Shown: positions 22,333 through 35,778, numbered from the stretch's first letter. The stretch is 64,000 nt of DNA from Luzula sylvatica (GCA_946800325.1 OX326956.1:74597087-74661086); one strand, 5' to 3'. Numbers and translations are program-made. The notes: a model not told the origin generated them from the letters alone.

Positions 22333-25300
22333 TTGTTCTGAATTGGAACTTCTTAGTTTTGGTCCTTATGTTTTTGAGTATTTTTTTCGTATTTTGAAAA
22401 GAAAAAAAAAGTTCTTATCGATGAGGCGGTATTGAATTCTATACCATGAGTATTATCGTGGTCGGCTCAACAATTTCTTAGGTTCACGACGGAATTTAAT
22501 AGATCATTTTAGTTTGAATTTTGAAAGTAAAATTTATTTATTTTGGTTCCAATTGTCTCCACAATTTTCCAAAATTAAAATATACTAGGATCTTTTTTTA
22601 TATATATTTTTCTCATTGTTAATATAAAAGATATTTGGAAATCTGTAGCAAAACCCAGTTAGTTTCAACTACAATTGGAATTGACCCACAACATTAATTA
22701 GCATTTATTACCCCTACTAACATAATCTTATTATTAAACATGATTTCATATATATAATGAAATACGTGACTACGATTATTCCTATATCGTGTTGCATTGT
22801 TATCAGATTATATGACACAACGTAGAAAGCATGTCTAATATTATAGGATAGTGTTAAATTGCAATCTCTTGATCATGTTAAACGGAAGGAGTAGAGTGTA
22901 CACAAAATTTACAGTGAATTTTTGTTCGAACGGATGAACATAAGTTTTTCTGAACTCTGAACTAATTTGCAATATTTGGTTTGTCATTATCCTTTCTAGT
23001 ATATATACAATATTTCTCTTTTTCAAAGTAATCTAATAATTGGGGCAAATTTGTGAATACTATTCTAAAGTGTGAACAATAAATTCATTTCTTGGCTTAG
23101 AAATTTAAATGTTATATATAAGTAAACTACCAAACTCTGTTAATTATTTTATAATAAATTATTTATTTAATAAATACATGAACAATATATGCATTCCATA
23201 TATTGATATATTTTAAAATATTTCATTAATAATTGAGTTTGTATTATGCGTTTCACCACTCTTGAATTTTAAGGCTGTAATTTAGAGCTATTACCAAATA
23301 ATGATTAGAGTTGGCCCAAACCGAAATTAATTAATTTTTTCATCGTATATTTATGCATTTGTAAGTGTGACTGTTATGAAATGTAAAAGTAATGAATGTC
23401 ATTCACCATAACTAATTTATAAGAAGTAATATTGTTTCGTCAATATAAGGTATTTACAAGAATACCATCATAAAAGATAATATTTTGAGAGAATGTATTG
23501 GAAAAAATAATATTTTATACAAAATGGTTCGTAATATTCATTTAAATATTACATAAATGATTTGAATTACGTGACGAGAATATTAATTATATTTATGAAA
23601 AAAAAATGATTTGAACTCATTTACATATGATTATGTATATGTTTTACAATTATTCTACAAAAAAAAATTCATCTTTTATATCAAATAATAATAATAACAT
23701 CAATATCTCGATGATATGTGTTCTACATCCTTGATTGAATCATGTTGACATTATTTTATTATTATAACTTTATTTTGGAATGACAAAATATGTGTGAATT
23801 TACAAAATTGCTGGCTAATTAATAAGATTTCATAGGTGAATAAAAATATTCAAAAAAAATTGAATTTTCAGCGGCTCATTCATAACCCTAACTTCAATAC
23901 ATTCTCTCTCAAAACCCACAATCACACACTGGACCTTCTCTCTCATCTCGATGGGGAGTAAAATTCCGATGAGTTTATCTCCTTGTGCACAAAATGATCA
24001 CCAAAATGAGGGTGGTCGTCTTTGAATCAAAAGAATTTACTCGGCAGCTACTGCTCGGCCAAATCTCGATGATCAAACCTAAATGATAGTCAGGTTTGCA
24101 AAACAATATAAATGGCAAAACCTAACAAATATAACCAACGCTCCATTTACATAAAGATTTAAAAAGGAAATTATTTTTTTCATTTCTTAAACTCAGCAAA
24201 TTAATATTTCAATTATATAAAAACTTTACAAGAAATAAATAATAAAGATAAAAGAACTATAAGATGAGTGAAATGTAATTTGGTCTAAATTGTACATGCA
24301 TCTCTTAAATAAATAATGGATGCATTTTTTTATATAAGCCTCGGCTTCTTATTATTTTTAATATATTGTCCCTAAACCCATTTAAATAAAATATTTGTCA
24401 ACTTTAAAAATCTAGTTGTAAAAATAGTAATGCATATAAATAACATGAAGTAGACGTATACATGGAAATAAAATAACAAACTTCAAATCAATAAAATTAG
24501 TGATACTTTTATGTATCAAATAAATAACCCTAAAACTAACACGTTACTTTTTTGTTCAAATTTTCAAAAAAACATAATTCAATTTTTTACAATTACTTTC
24601 GAGCACATATTTTTATTTTGTCATACTAAGTGCTATGCAGTTTCTTACATATTGTAGAATCAAACATTTCAATAATATGTCGATAACTTTCTTTTTGAAT
24701 GATCTAATTTTTTCAAAAAATGATCATAAATTATAATTTTATTAAAAAAATTATACTTATAAAATTCAAATAGTTTTTACGATCAATGATAAATAGTAAA
24801 ATAAAGAAAGGTGTGCATGAAAATTGATGATCTAATTTGCTTTTGATGGTTTGGTATGCAGTTTGGGTCTTTTATTATCTTATCAATTACGAAAGCAACA
24901 ATATAAATTGTATGTTATCCATGTAATCCGTGTAATAGGGAGAGTTTACAATATTTTGTTTTGCTTACAAAACAACAATACAGATACAACCATTTATACA
25001 ATTATATCAGTGCTTATAAACTACTAGTTCCATGGATCAACGACCCACATAATTCTTTACAAATTACAGTGCTTACATAATAAAGTTAATTCTAAAATAT
25101 ACTTGGCTTTACATTATTCTCGGTCCAAGTATGTAACTCTGTTTGATGGAAAAATATCCATTAAAGAAATAAACTTGATCAGTTTCAATTTAAGAAACGA
25201 TTAGTCAATAGAAGGCATTTGTTTAGGCCAAATTGATCACACCACGTCACATCAAAAAAATATAAAACTAACAAAATACCATGTTTCTCTGTCGTGTTGC

Positions 25301-26300
25301 GAGAGAGAATGTTGGGTATATTTATTCTTAATCTTACGAGGACTAATATATAGTTTGAAATGGATGATAAGTGATACCAATAACAAATCAAAGAAAAATA
25401 TCGTTGTATTTGCATCTATATTAATAAAATAAAAGATACCCCGAAGACAATGAATACATTCGAGGGAGCAAACCCATCCTCTCTAACCGAAAAAATCGCA
25501 AAAATTACTGAAAAACCAATCAAAAGACCCAACCAGGCTATGGGCCTATCTGAAAAATCTAATGTTTCGTGTGGTCGAACTCGTAATTTTCACAACCAAT
25601 CGTGTCTTTTGCAAACTTGTTCGTTACTGCTTTTGAACGAGTTGAATATGACAATTTGCATATAAATCTAATAAAGAGATTCTACACAAGGAATCTAGAA
25701 TGTTGATCAGCATTGAGCACAACATTTTTAGGTGGATAATGTTTTAGGAGAATATCACATGTAAATGATACTTTTGCTTTACATGGCCGGTACATGTGAT
25801 ATTCAATATTTTGTGGGAGTATGTAGTTATTGTTTGTCCTTGTCAAGCTCGAGACTCAACACCGCTGAGTTGTGCGGACCAAACAATTACGGTCAAAAAT
25901 TAAAAATTGAACTCGTTCATCTGTGAACCAATTCAATCGTTAATCATGCAAAGTTTTAATTCTAAACCCTAAACACTTCGAGAAGCACATTAATAATGCA
26001 CCCGTTGAAAATAACACGGACAAGGGACACCTTACCAGAAATCAAAAGAAAATTGTCGTGCCAATGTGTCCCGTGATTCCTTTGGAACTCGAGAGAGGAA
26101 ACGAACTAAGATTCGCATGTTACAGGTATATTCCCAAGGAGTGTATAGTAATAACCACGACTTTTTGAGTTTTCAAATATACAGAAAAAGCAAAGTAAAA
26201 TAGGAAAATTTTCACAAATTCAAATTAGACTAAACAGGTTGAGAATTCAGAGATCTCGAAAAGCAAAATCAAGGGTTGTTTCAACGCCCAACATACAAAC
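22333..26300. other. Long AT-rich intergenic stretch, no supported gene
   Basis: No coding gene was recognised. Near 23890-24025 a pyrimidine-rich leader precedes a 24-codon frame beginning MGSKIPMSL (23951-24025), which may be the start of a decayed gene. Other short frames (22841-23026, 25185-25415, 25450-25665) are unconvincing. Confidence 0.5.
25750..25804. repeat. Perfect 14 bp stem-loop
   Basis: 'gaatatcacatgta' (25750-25763) is the exact reverse complement of 'tacatgtgatattc' (25791-25804). An alternative inner pairing (atgtaaa / tttacat) is also possible. Confidence 0.8.
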
Positions 26301-26408
26301 AGAACTAAATCCTCAAAACGCCCACAAGGCAAAATTTATTCTTAACAAAACACACACACCCTACACACACATCATCATCCATCATCCCTTCGAACAAGTC
26401 GTCGACTC

Positions 26409-27580
<1,172 letters not shown>

Positions 27581-27735
27581 GATTCGAAGTTTGACGTTTT
27601 GTGGATATATTTCTCCGGTCCGAGATTTCAAAGCATGAATCCCGTATTTCCGATTTGGTATTTAAGTTCTCGGATTGCATAAATAATCTACCTTAAAAGG
27701 TTATATAAAAACTTTTGAAAGGAGAACACAAAAAA

Positions 27736-27805
27736 GTCAGCAGCGCTGTGGATGCGTTCCGACTTCGGCCTCGGAATCGAGTGGGTTCGACTCCCACTGC
27801 TGGCA
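27736..27805 (+). tRNA. tRNA-Arg(TCG)-like gene, probably pseudogene
   Basis: The 7 bp acceptor (GTCAGCA / TGCTGGC, one G-T pair), D-stem (GCGC / GCGT), anticodon stem (TCCGA / TCGGA) and T-arm (GTGGG-TTCGACT-CCCAC) all fold. The anticodon loop begins CTTCGG, giving TCG for arginine, and a run of seven T's follows as a Pol III terminator. Defects are that positions 8-9 appear missing, the D-loop is short and the anticodon loop has eight bases, for a total of about 70 nt. The structure is conserved enough to be recent, but function is doubtful. The minus-strand open frame over it is the usual spurious translation of a tRNA. Confidence 0.7.
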
Positions 27806-28180
27806 AAAACTTTTTTTCTTTTTTTTCTTTTTCGCATTGGCTGAATTGAGGGGAAGAAGGACATATTTGATATTTCAAATTTACAAAAGATAAATTTGTT
27901 ATTTTAGGTCTCTGACTTGTGGGTCCTATAGTTCCTATAGTTCTCAAGGTTTTTTATTTTCAGTCACTAGTTTATAAATAAAATGGGAAACCAACTCACA
28001 TCACAAATTAGAAAAGTATATTGTCAAAACAAATTCACGTATAGTTATTAGTATATAAAATAATAACAATGATACAGTCCATAATTAATCCACCGAAATA
28101 ACACCGATTATGATTTTATGAAAATAAAAATATATGGGGTTCACTTTATATTTGCATAAAAATATTGTCTGATTTTGGAG

Positions 28181-28250
28181 GGGCGGGAATGAAATGGCGC
28201 CAAATTTTCGTTCTCGATGGCGGCACTTATCTTCTGCCGTAGAAAGTAGA
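28181..28250 (+). promoter_or_regulatory. Paired E2F-like sites before a short open frame
   Basis: GGCGGGAA (28182-28189) and TGGCGCCAAA (28195-28204) both fit the E2F/DP consensus TTTSSCGC on one strand or the other and lie 5 bases apart. A 10-codon frame ATGGCGGCACTT... to TAG follows at 28217-28249. The next 170 bases are G-rich. This could be a cell-cycle-type promoter detached from its gene. Confidence 0.4.
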
Positions 28251-28616
28251 AAGATTCTCCTAGATTAGGGAGGCGTGAGGTACTGAACTGAGGGGAGGGG
28301 AGGCGCGACGTGAGATGTGAGACATACTGAGCTGAGGGTAGGACCGTAGGAGGCGTGAGGGGATTTTGGGGAAATTTTGTGAAAAGACTTGCTTGCTAGC
28401 GTTGGGGGAGATGAAAGGGAGGAATGGGCTGGGCTGATATTTTGTTTTTAGTTGCCTCCAATATTATGTGTACATCAAATATTTTGTCAATTTTTTTTCC
28501 ACACATTAACTTGATTATGTTTTGAAAGCAAATTTGTGTGTCATCATTTTGTTTTAATAACGACACTTGATATAAAATGCAGTTTGTATAATGTTATTCT
28601 TGACACTTAACACAAG
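28251..28616. other. G-rich then AT-rich intergenic DNA
   Basis: Purine-rich, G-heavy sequence ('gaggggaggggaggcgcg' near 28291) grades into AT-rich DNA. No coding sequence was seen. Confidence 0.4.
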
Positions 28617-28857
28617 GATGACTAAAATACTCAATTAATTATCATCGGTTTGATACTTATAATTTTTTGACCATGAAATTTGGTTTGAGATTTGTTTTTT
28701 CTAATAATATCTATACAAATTTGTGTTCATCATTAATGATATCCATAAAAGTTTGTGAATATCATTAATTTGCACAAATCTCAAATCAAATTCAATGGTA
28801 AAAAATCATAAGTATTCAATTCATCATATTTAATTAAGTATATTAGTAATTTTCTAA
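28617..28857. mobile_element. Hairpin MITE, about 240 bp
   Basis: The left arm (28617-28693) and right arm (28771-28857) are imperfect reverse complements, including 'gatacttataatttttt' and 'aaatttggtttgagatttg'. They surround a 75-base loop that itself contains repeated 'atcattaat' words. No target duplication is clear. Confidence 0.6.
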
Positions 28858-29047
28858 TTTCCTTACCAAATGTAATATTTTAATATTATTATAACATTTT
28901 CGTCTTCGCCATACTATTTGTTGAGAATACTATGTTATTTTCAATATCATTACACTATTTCTAGTATTGATATTTTCTTACAAAAAGAACTTCATTTGTT
29001 ATGATTATATTTTTGTCATAAATAATTTGAAAAATTCAATAATAATT

Positions 29048-29074
29048 ACGAAGCAGAGCGAGAGTACGCTCTAG
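29048..29074 (+). mobile_element. Possible Helitron 3' end (plus strand)
   Basis: AGAGCG / CGCTCT forms a 6 bp stem that overlaps CTAG at 29071-29074, followed by T. The overlap of stem and CTAG is unusual, so this is tentative. Confidence 0.3.
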
Positions 29075-29457
29075 TTTTCACAAAAATTGAAGTTCAAAAA
29101 CTTAGACGATTTGAGTAAAGGATTATCATTTCAAATATACGAACATTCAATAAACTCTTTATCTTTTTTGATTTGAATTGACACTAAATAATGTAATAAA
29201 TGTTACAGTTTTAATGTAATTAGATGAATGAAATGAAAGAGGAATATTTTTGATGTTGTTGACTTGTGATAGCGGTTCTCGGAATGAAGATTTGATTGGG
29301 TGATGAGAAAGATAGACTTGTGATAGCGATTCAACAAAAATGAAATTACATCAAACACTCCAAAACCTACAAACTAAAAAGATGGCTTCAACTTGAGTGA
29401 GGCTTCAACTTGGTTGTCTTCTCAAACCAAATGTGCGTCGTAGGACAATTTGTGATC

Positions 29458-30050
29458 CTAGATATCAACCGCAATTATTACACAGCTTAATTCATGAAAA
29501 ATTTCGAATTCCAACACAAGTATTGTTATTGTTATAAAATTGGAGAAGATGACTTTACCAGGAAGTATATTGATTTCCTCATTTTCTTACTTGTAGTCAA
29601 ACTTGTAGTCGAATTTATTATTTATTATCTGTTTCATCTCATCTCACTACGTTGATAAAATAAGAATTCAAACATTATATCAAAAACTGAGATATGTAAC
29701 TTGTTATAAGTAATTGGTTTTCTTCAATTTCTTAATACAAATGAACTAACAAAATATAATATGTAATTTATGTTTTTTTTTTCATGCATATTACGAACTA
29801 CTATGCACATGATTTATATAAGACTTATCTTCAATGATCTATCACATGTTAAAATCATTTGATCACACTTTTTTTATCCGATACCATAAACATTAAAAAG
29901 ACCGTAGAAATTCTACGAATAAGAATAACCCACAAGACCAAATAAATTTACTAATTAGTAATCACTAATATGAATCAAGCCTGCACGAAATAAGAATGCT
30001 TTAATGTAAAATATATAAATGTTAGAGAATAAAGTTACGTGTTGAAATTC
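29458..30050. repeat. Dispersed repeat, copy B (relative at 10.25-10.80 kb)
   Basis: See copy A. At its right end a 29-base phrase ('agagaataaagttacgtgtt' and on) occurs at 30024-30052 and again at 30088-30116. Confidence 0.7.
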
Positions 30051-30179
30051 TTTAAAAACAACCGTTATAGCTAGTCGCAAAAAAGTAAGAGAATAAAGTT
30101 ACGTGTTGAAATTCTTGGCACAATTATATATTTATAACAGTAAAAAAAATATAAATATCATCTATCTTCTGATCACGCG

Positions 30180-30420
30180 CACGCGCACACGCACCCCTCA
30201 CAAAACCTGCATGTTCTCTTTCTTTTCGTAGCATTCTCGCGACGCCAATTTCTTCATCTTCACGCCACACAGGAGAAGAAGTACGTAAATTTTATTTTTT
30301 TGTTTTGTTTATTAATCGCATTTTCTACAATTTTTTCGATTTTTGTTTTTTTTTTTCAGTGCAGATGGTATAAATGGGAAGGGGATGTTACTAGATTATC
30401 AAATCCACACCAGGTATGTC
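30180..30420 (+). other. Possible untranslated exons with splice-like signals
   Basis: A GC-richer leader (30180-30280) ends at GTACGTAAAT. A T-rich tract ending in CAG at 30359 precedes a 54-base segment (30360-30413) that ends at GTATGT. The segment has no useful frame. It may be the 5' untranslated part of a lost gene or a non-coding transcript. Confidence 0.3.
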
Positions 30421-31036
30421 AATGTGGGTTGAATTACGATTGAACTGTTGAAGTACATTTTAGTTAATTGATAAGTGGTTATTTAATTTAATTTGAGATT
30501 TAATTATGATTGAACTTGGGATTCAATTATTCGAATTAATTGATAAGTTTTTATCTCTAGTTCTGATTATGTGTATTGTGAGTCGTGACAAAAATCTAAG
30601 AATTCTATAGATTACCAATACATACAGATTATTGTGAATATTTGATACTCTCCAATTTCTTAATACGAAAAAAAGGAGACGACGAACAATATGTGTTTTA
30701 GTTTTTTCTACCATTTTCGTAATACGCATTACTGAGTATTTAGTGCCCAATTTTTTCACATGAAATACTTCATGCATCATTTATTACTACCCAATGTTAC
30801 ATAAGGGCTCACTTTCATGAATTTAATCAATTTATTATTTAGCATTTAAATTATTGATGTATATCATGCCAATTGCCAAAGTCATTTTATAACACACTTT
30901 GTTTGTGAACTTCCTAGTGATACTTTTTTCTTTTTAAATAACTAATTGACCCAACCTACCCTTTAAATACCGTTAGAAGAATAAAGCCAAAAAAAAAATC
31001 GGTTTATTGACTTATTTCGCTTCTCTTATTTTTAAA
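30421..31036. other. AT-rich intergenic DNA, no gene
   Basis: Only a weak minus-strand frame (30523-30780) is present, with no recognised domain. Confidence 0.4.
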
Positions 31037-31415
31037 TTTTTTTTTTGAAAAACTAAATAGGCGAAGCCTCTTTTAATATATTAAAGCAAGGTTTAATACA
31101 TTGGTGCGATTTCACATGATAAATGTAAAAAAGTAGTTTCGCAAAAATAAATTATAATTGCAAAAATAAGATACATGCCGAGAGATGATGCTTTCGGCCA
31201 TCCTTAGACGAACGCAACCTCCCTCTGTCCTTGGTTTGCCACGCGAGCTCGGATTGTCATCGAAGCCGTCACCGTCGCTGTCGCGGCCCGTCGCTCTCGA
31301 ACTCGCCCCCAGACTCGCCCCAGACTCGGCCGTCGCTCTCGGCCTCGCCCCAGACTCGCCCCAGACACGGCACCAGCCTCGCCCCAGACACGGCACCAGC
31401 CTCGCTCGCGTTATA
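31037..31415 (-). mobile_element. Retroposon-like patch, poly(A) on minus strand, GC-rich body
   Basis: A run of ten T's at 31037-31046 reads as a poly(A) tail on the minus strand after 'aggcttcgcctatttag'. The far part (31185-31410) is strikingly GC-rich, with short repeats of 'ctcgccccagac'. On the minus strand the open frame 31112-31396 is Arg/Gly/Ser-rich. A truncated non-LTR retroposon is the best guess. Target duplications cannot be told apart from the AT-rich flanks. Confidence 0.4.
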
Positions 31416-32393
31416 ATTTAAAATTTGGCCTTAAAAATATTAAAAAAAAGACATTATCATAAAACTGACAAATTGATCTAGACCCCACAATATCGGTTAT
31501 AATTTAAAATTTGCCAAAATCATATTTTGTTATCTTTTCACTTGCTCGATTTGTAGTTTCTTTGGTTTTCTTAGCTGAATGGCGATACTTATCCAATTAT
31601 CCTTGATTTTTATATATCATCATTTTTGCGTGAGGCTCCAATCATATGCAAAACTTCAGGATCTTACGTTATTCAATTATATTTTATATCCTACTAAACT
31701 TTTTCCAATCATATTTTGTTAATTAGTTTTAACAAATAAAGTGGACTCATACGTACGTTCACCTTTATAAACTATAGTAGGGTTCAATTACAAAGCCAAT
31801 AGAACCTTATGTTCCATAATAATTCTAGTTAATATCTCACATGATGAAAATTCGGAGTAGCACAATCCAATCTTCTAGACGAACTTGCACTTAACAAAAT
31901 CGATTAGATTGCTAGTATAATTTATTTTTATTTTTATTCATGTTTAATTTCTTCGAGATTCTCTGGCTCTCATTTGCCTATTCACTTCCTCAAATAATAA
32001 TTTTACAATATAATTTAAAACAAGTTTAAACAATAAATTTACAATATAAGAAGGTAGAAAACTTTGTGGCAACCTCTTAGACAAGGCTTCGATAAATCTT
32101 TGATTGAGCAATTAGCTTGTTATTTGCAATTGGTCAAGGGTCGGTGCATCTTGCACTAGCTTGTTATTGTCTTGGTCATTTAAGATTAGATTATAAATTG
32201 AGCGGGTTGTTTAATACTTGAATTTGTGTTTCTTTCGCAAATTTTGTTTGTCAATGGGTTCATGTTTCTTCTTTTTTGATGTGTTGAAATTTGTTGTTAT
32301 CGATTATGGGGCGTGTTTGGTGTTATGGAGAGTTGTTAAGTATTGTTGGTAAGTATTGTGTATATTGCACGTGAATTTTTTTTTGAATATATG
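31416..32393. other. AT-rich intergenic DNA, no gene
   Basis: 'gttataatttaaaatttg' occurs at about 31412 and again at about 31496, the only structure noted. No coding sequence. Confidence 0.45.
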
Positions 32394-32913
32394 TTAGGGT
32401 AGACATTCGGTTGAACCGAATCGAATAAGAACAAACCGAATTAAATCGAACCGGACTAGATTCAAACCAAACCGAACCGGACTAGATTCAAATCAAACCG
32501 AACCGAATAAAATTTGAGCCGATTTAAAACCGAACTGAATCAACCGAATTTCTTATTCGATTTATTCGGTTGAACCGAATTAGAAATTCTATAATGTTAA
32601 AATTCAAATGTTATATAGAAAAAAATATAAAAACAAATCATATAAAATATATTTGCGTTATTTCTAATTTTACAATATTTAATTTTAATTCTTTTAAATG
32701 AATATAATAGAAAAAATGAAAAATATTATTAATTCGGTCGGTTCGGTTTAATCGGTTCTGAAAATACCAAAACCGAACCGAACCGAATAAACCGAACAAT
32801 ATCAATTTTTGAACCGAACCGAACCGAATAAACCGAAAAACCGAATTCGACCGGTTCGGTTCGGTTCGGTTCGGTTCGGTTCCCAAATAAACCGAACCAT
32901 TTGCCCACCCCTA
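32394..32913. mobile_element. hAT-type MITE with perfect 8 bp target duplication
   Basis: 'aatatatg' flanks it at 32386-32393 and 32914-32921. The left end 'tagggtagacattcgg' and the right end, whose reverse complement is 'taggggtgggcaaatgg', match the ends of the sister element at 34034-34541. The interior is packed with 'cggttcggtt' and its complement and has no transposase. An 8 bp duplication with TAGGG ends indicates the hAT superfamily. Confidence 0.8.
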
Positions 32914-33240
32914 AATATATGAATGCATATGTGTTATGACAAAGTGTTTGAAGGCGTTTGTATTGTTTTTGAGTTTATACATTAGGAATTGAGTCATATA
33001 TATTTTTTCCCAAATGAAAGGTCATGATAATGGTTGCGAATCAATATTTAGCGAGCGCGGACATAAAAGGCGGAGTGTATTAGATTGTATGTTGTTTTGG
33101 TTGTTATTTCTGTTTATGTTGGTGGCTTGATCAGACAAAAATGTTGGTGGCTTGTATATCATGAACAACATCACTAAACATTATACTTAATTATGCCTAC
33201 ATGTCTGATTTTTACTACATCAAAACAGTGACGCTACACA

Positions 33241-33631
33241 TCATTTCTTTGGATACTTTTTAGCTTGTTCTTTTATCTTTGTGGTGTTCTCATCCGCTTT
33301 TTGTTTGCTGTGCTGCCGCACTTTTGGATTTTTGTGTATGTTAGGGTTTGTTATAGTATTGGTTTTTGAATGCAATGTATATAATTTTGGTGGGGTATTT
33401 TTCGTGTTTGGGTTTATCGTCAGTGAAGTATTAGATCGACTCGTGTTTTCTGCAGTTTTTGCTTCAGTGTTGGATTGTTGTTGGAGGTCATCAGTGTTTT
33501 TTGGTCCTTTTTTCTTAAATATACGATTTTTTAGTAATACTGAATTTAATTTTGATTTTGTAATGCTGTACAATTCAAGCATATTAAGATGTCGACTTGT
33601 GTTTCATGTCATTGTCCAATTGGTTTGTTAA
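33241..33631. other. Open frames on both strands, copy 2
   Basis: The plus frame 33281-33631 and minus frame 33241-33582 overlap. The minus product is strongly hydrophilic (Asn, Thr, Lys) with phrases like 'NPNTKNTPPKLYTLHSKTN'. The plus product is hydrophobic. Neither is recognised. Only the plus frame is open in both segmental copies. Confidence 0.3.
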
Positions 33632-33652
33632 GTAAATATTTGTAAAAAAAAA

Positions 33653-33725
33653 TGTGAGAGAAGGCGAACTCGAATCCAAGGCCTCCTAGTAGGAAGTCAA
33701 TAAATTTACCAATTGCGCCACAAAC
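33653..33725 (-). pseudogene. tRNA-like sequence (2a)
   Basis: Counterpart of 15956-16028 with a few substitutions. The B-box core and T-run are retained. Confidence 0.55.
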
Positions 33726-33819
33726 ATTTCTCATTAATATAGCGTTCTATAAACCTTTTTTATTTGACATACACGTTTCGACATATGCTTCCTTTAGTAA
33801 ACATTTGAAACAAAAAAAA

Positions 33820-33890
33820 TCTTGTGGGCGGATTCTAACAACGGAGCTCCTAGTTGGAAGCCAACTGAGATTACCAGCTGTGCCACAAAC
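33820..33890 (-). pseudogene. tRNA-like sequence (2b)
   Basis: Counterpart of 16749-16819. Here the B-box reads GTTAGAATCC, losing the invariant C of TTC. It lies only about 95 bases from 2a because copy 2 lacks the Helitron. Confidence 0.55.
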
Positions 33891-34033
33891 ATTTCTTCAT
33901 TTTATAGCGTTCTACAAATCTTTGTATTTGACGTATATTATGTATAATTTCCGTTGTTGCATTTTGAATAAATTAAATAATATTATTAAATAATAGTGTG
34001 TGCTATATAAGTTGGATGGCTCGCTGTTTAAAT

Positions 34034-34541
34034 TAGGGATGGGCAAATGGTTTGGTTTATTTCGGAACCGAACCGAACCGAACCGGTCGAATTTGATTTA
34101 ATCGGTTCGGTTTTTCGGTTTATTCGGTTCGATTCGATTCAAAAATTGATATTATTCAGTTTATTCGGTTCGGTTCGGTTTTGATTTTTCTAAAACCGAT
34201 TAAACCGAACAGACCGGATTAATATTATTTTTCATGTTTTTTTATTATATTTATTTTACAAAATTAATAATTCGTATTGTAAAATTAGAAATAATATAAT
34301 TATATTTTATATGATTTTTTTTATATTTTTTTTGGTAAATAAAATTTGAATTTTATCATTATAGAAGTTTTAATTCCGTTCAACCGAACAAACCGAATAA
34401 GAAATTCGGTTTAATCGGTTCGGTTTTAATTCGTTCAAATTTTATTTTGTTCGGTTCGGTTTGAATCGGTTTAGACTTAATCGGATCGGTTCGGTTCGGT
34501 TCGGTTCGGTTCGGTTCGGTTCAACCGAATGCCCACCGCTA
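34034..34541. mobile_element. hAT-type MITE with 8 bp target duplication
   Basis: The ends are 'tagggatgggca' and 'tgcccaccgcta', inverted with one or two differences. The flanks are 'gtttaaat' (34026-34033) and 'gtttcaat' (34542-34549), matching at seven of eight. Copy 1 has a single uninterrupted 'gattcaat' at this point. The 508 bp body holds long 'cggttcggtt' tracts and no coding. Confidence 0.9.
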
Positions 34542-34751
34542 GTTTCAATATTCGATATCCTATAATATATTTTTAATAACAATAACAGAATTTGTTATTA
34601 TTTATGTACATAAAAATGTCTCATGTCTCAAAAGATACTATACAATAACATTATTAATTTACTTATAAAATGCATGTATCGACTGAGCTAACTTACGGCG
34701 TACATACTCGTTAGTACAAATAGTTGCTTATAAAAAAAGGGTCAGAATATC

Positions 34752-35778
34752 AAATTTATCCCTTCAAAATTGCAAATATCAAATTTATCCTTCTAAAATT
34801 ATAAACATATCAAATATATCCATTTAAAATTATCAAATATCAGATTTATCCAAAAATTAACTTTCTGTTAAATGAGCTATGCTTAAATTTGTAATCTCCA
34901 ATTAAACTAATAATTAAAAATAGGATTTGACTAAAATACCCTTCACCCATTAACACTTAACCAGTTCTCCGACTCCGATACTACACTCGACCGATATTAT
35001 CTTTCACTCAGAGTATATTGCTTCATCATTCTTTATTTCTCTCGAGAGAGAGACTACTTATCTCAGTGGAAACATCCATTTCAATTTGCAACACACTTTT
35101 TTAGAGGGTTTTGTTGAGGACATTTTTTCACAAGTGCTCTTACTTTTATATTTATACTTAAGAATTTGATAACACTGTATAAACCAAATGAAACAAAATA
35201 AAAAGACCATTTGTGAGTGAACTTTCTCCTCTCCTAATTTGTTTTCAAGTAAAGTTCCCTTTCTCTGATCTTGCTGTTCTTATTTGTCTCTTCTCCTTTC
35301 CAATTTGCTTTCGCACTTAAGCTCCCATTAGATAAAATCCAAGTTTCGGCTAACTATTAGAAGGTGTATGTTATTTTTCTCTATCAAAAATATTTGAATT
35401 GACCTTTCAGTCAGCAATTATACATTGTCATCGGACCAATCTTCCAATTTTGAAGCCGAATTAAAAGGACAAGAAGAGAGATTTTATTTAAAATGACAAG
35501 AAGAGAAATTGGGTTTACAAATATGTCGATATTCTTAATTTATTTGTCAGATGCGATGAAACAGAGGAGGGAGTGAGACACAACACATAAATGATAAATC
35601 CTGCTGAGATACGAAGTTGCACGATGAGTGAGATGCAAAGTGAGAAAATGAAGCACCATCTTCTATGCAAAAGATAGGTTGTACTTCTCAGTTGGGTTAG
35701 GATCAGGAAAAGGGCTTTTCAAATGAACTCAAAATTGCATCGCGTGTGAAGTTGAAAGTTGAAGCTTTTGGCCATAAA
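34752..35778. other. Copy 2-specific DNA of unknown origin
   Basis: Homology with copy 1 stops near 34752 and resumes only at 37601. This first part begins with four irregular repeats of 'atcaaatttatccytt'. No gene or element ends were recognised in it. Confidence 0.4.

Noticed and set aside
27693..27947. 84-codon minus-strand frame with a 'VGVEPTRF' phrase
   Set aside because: This is the typical spurious translation of the opposite strand of a tRNA gene.
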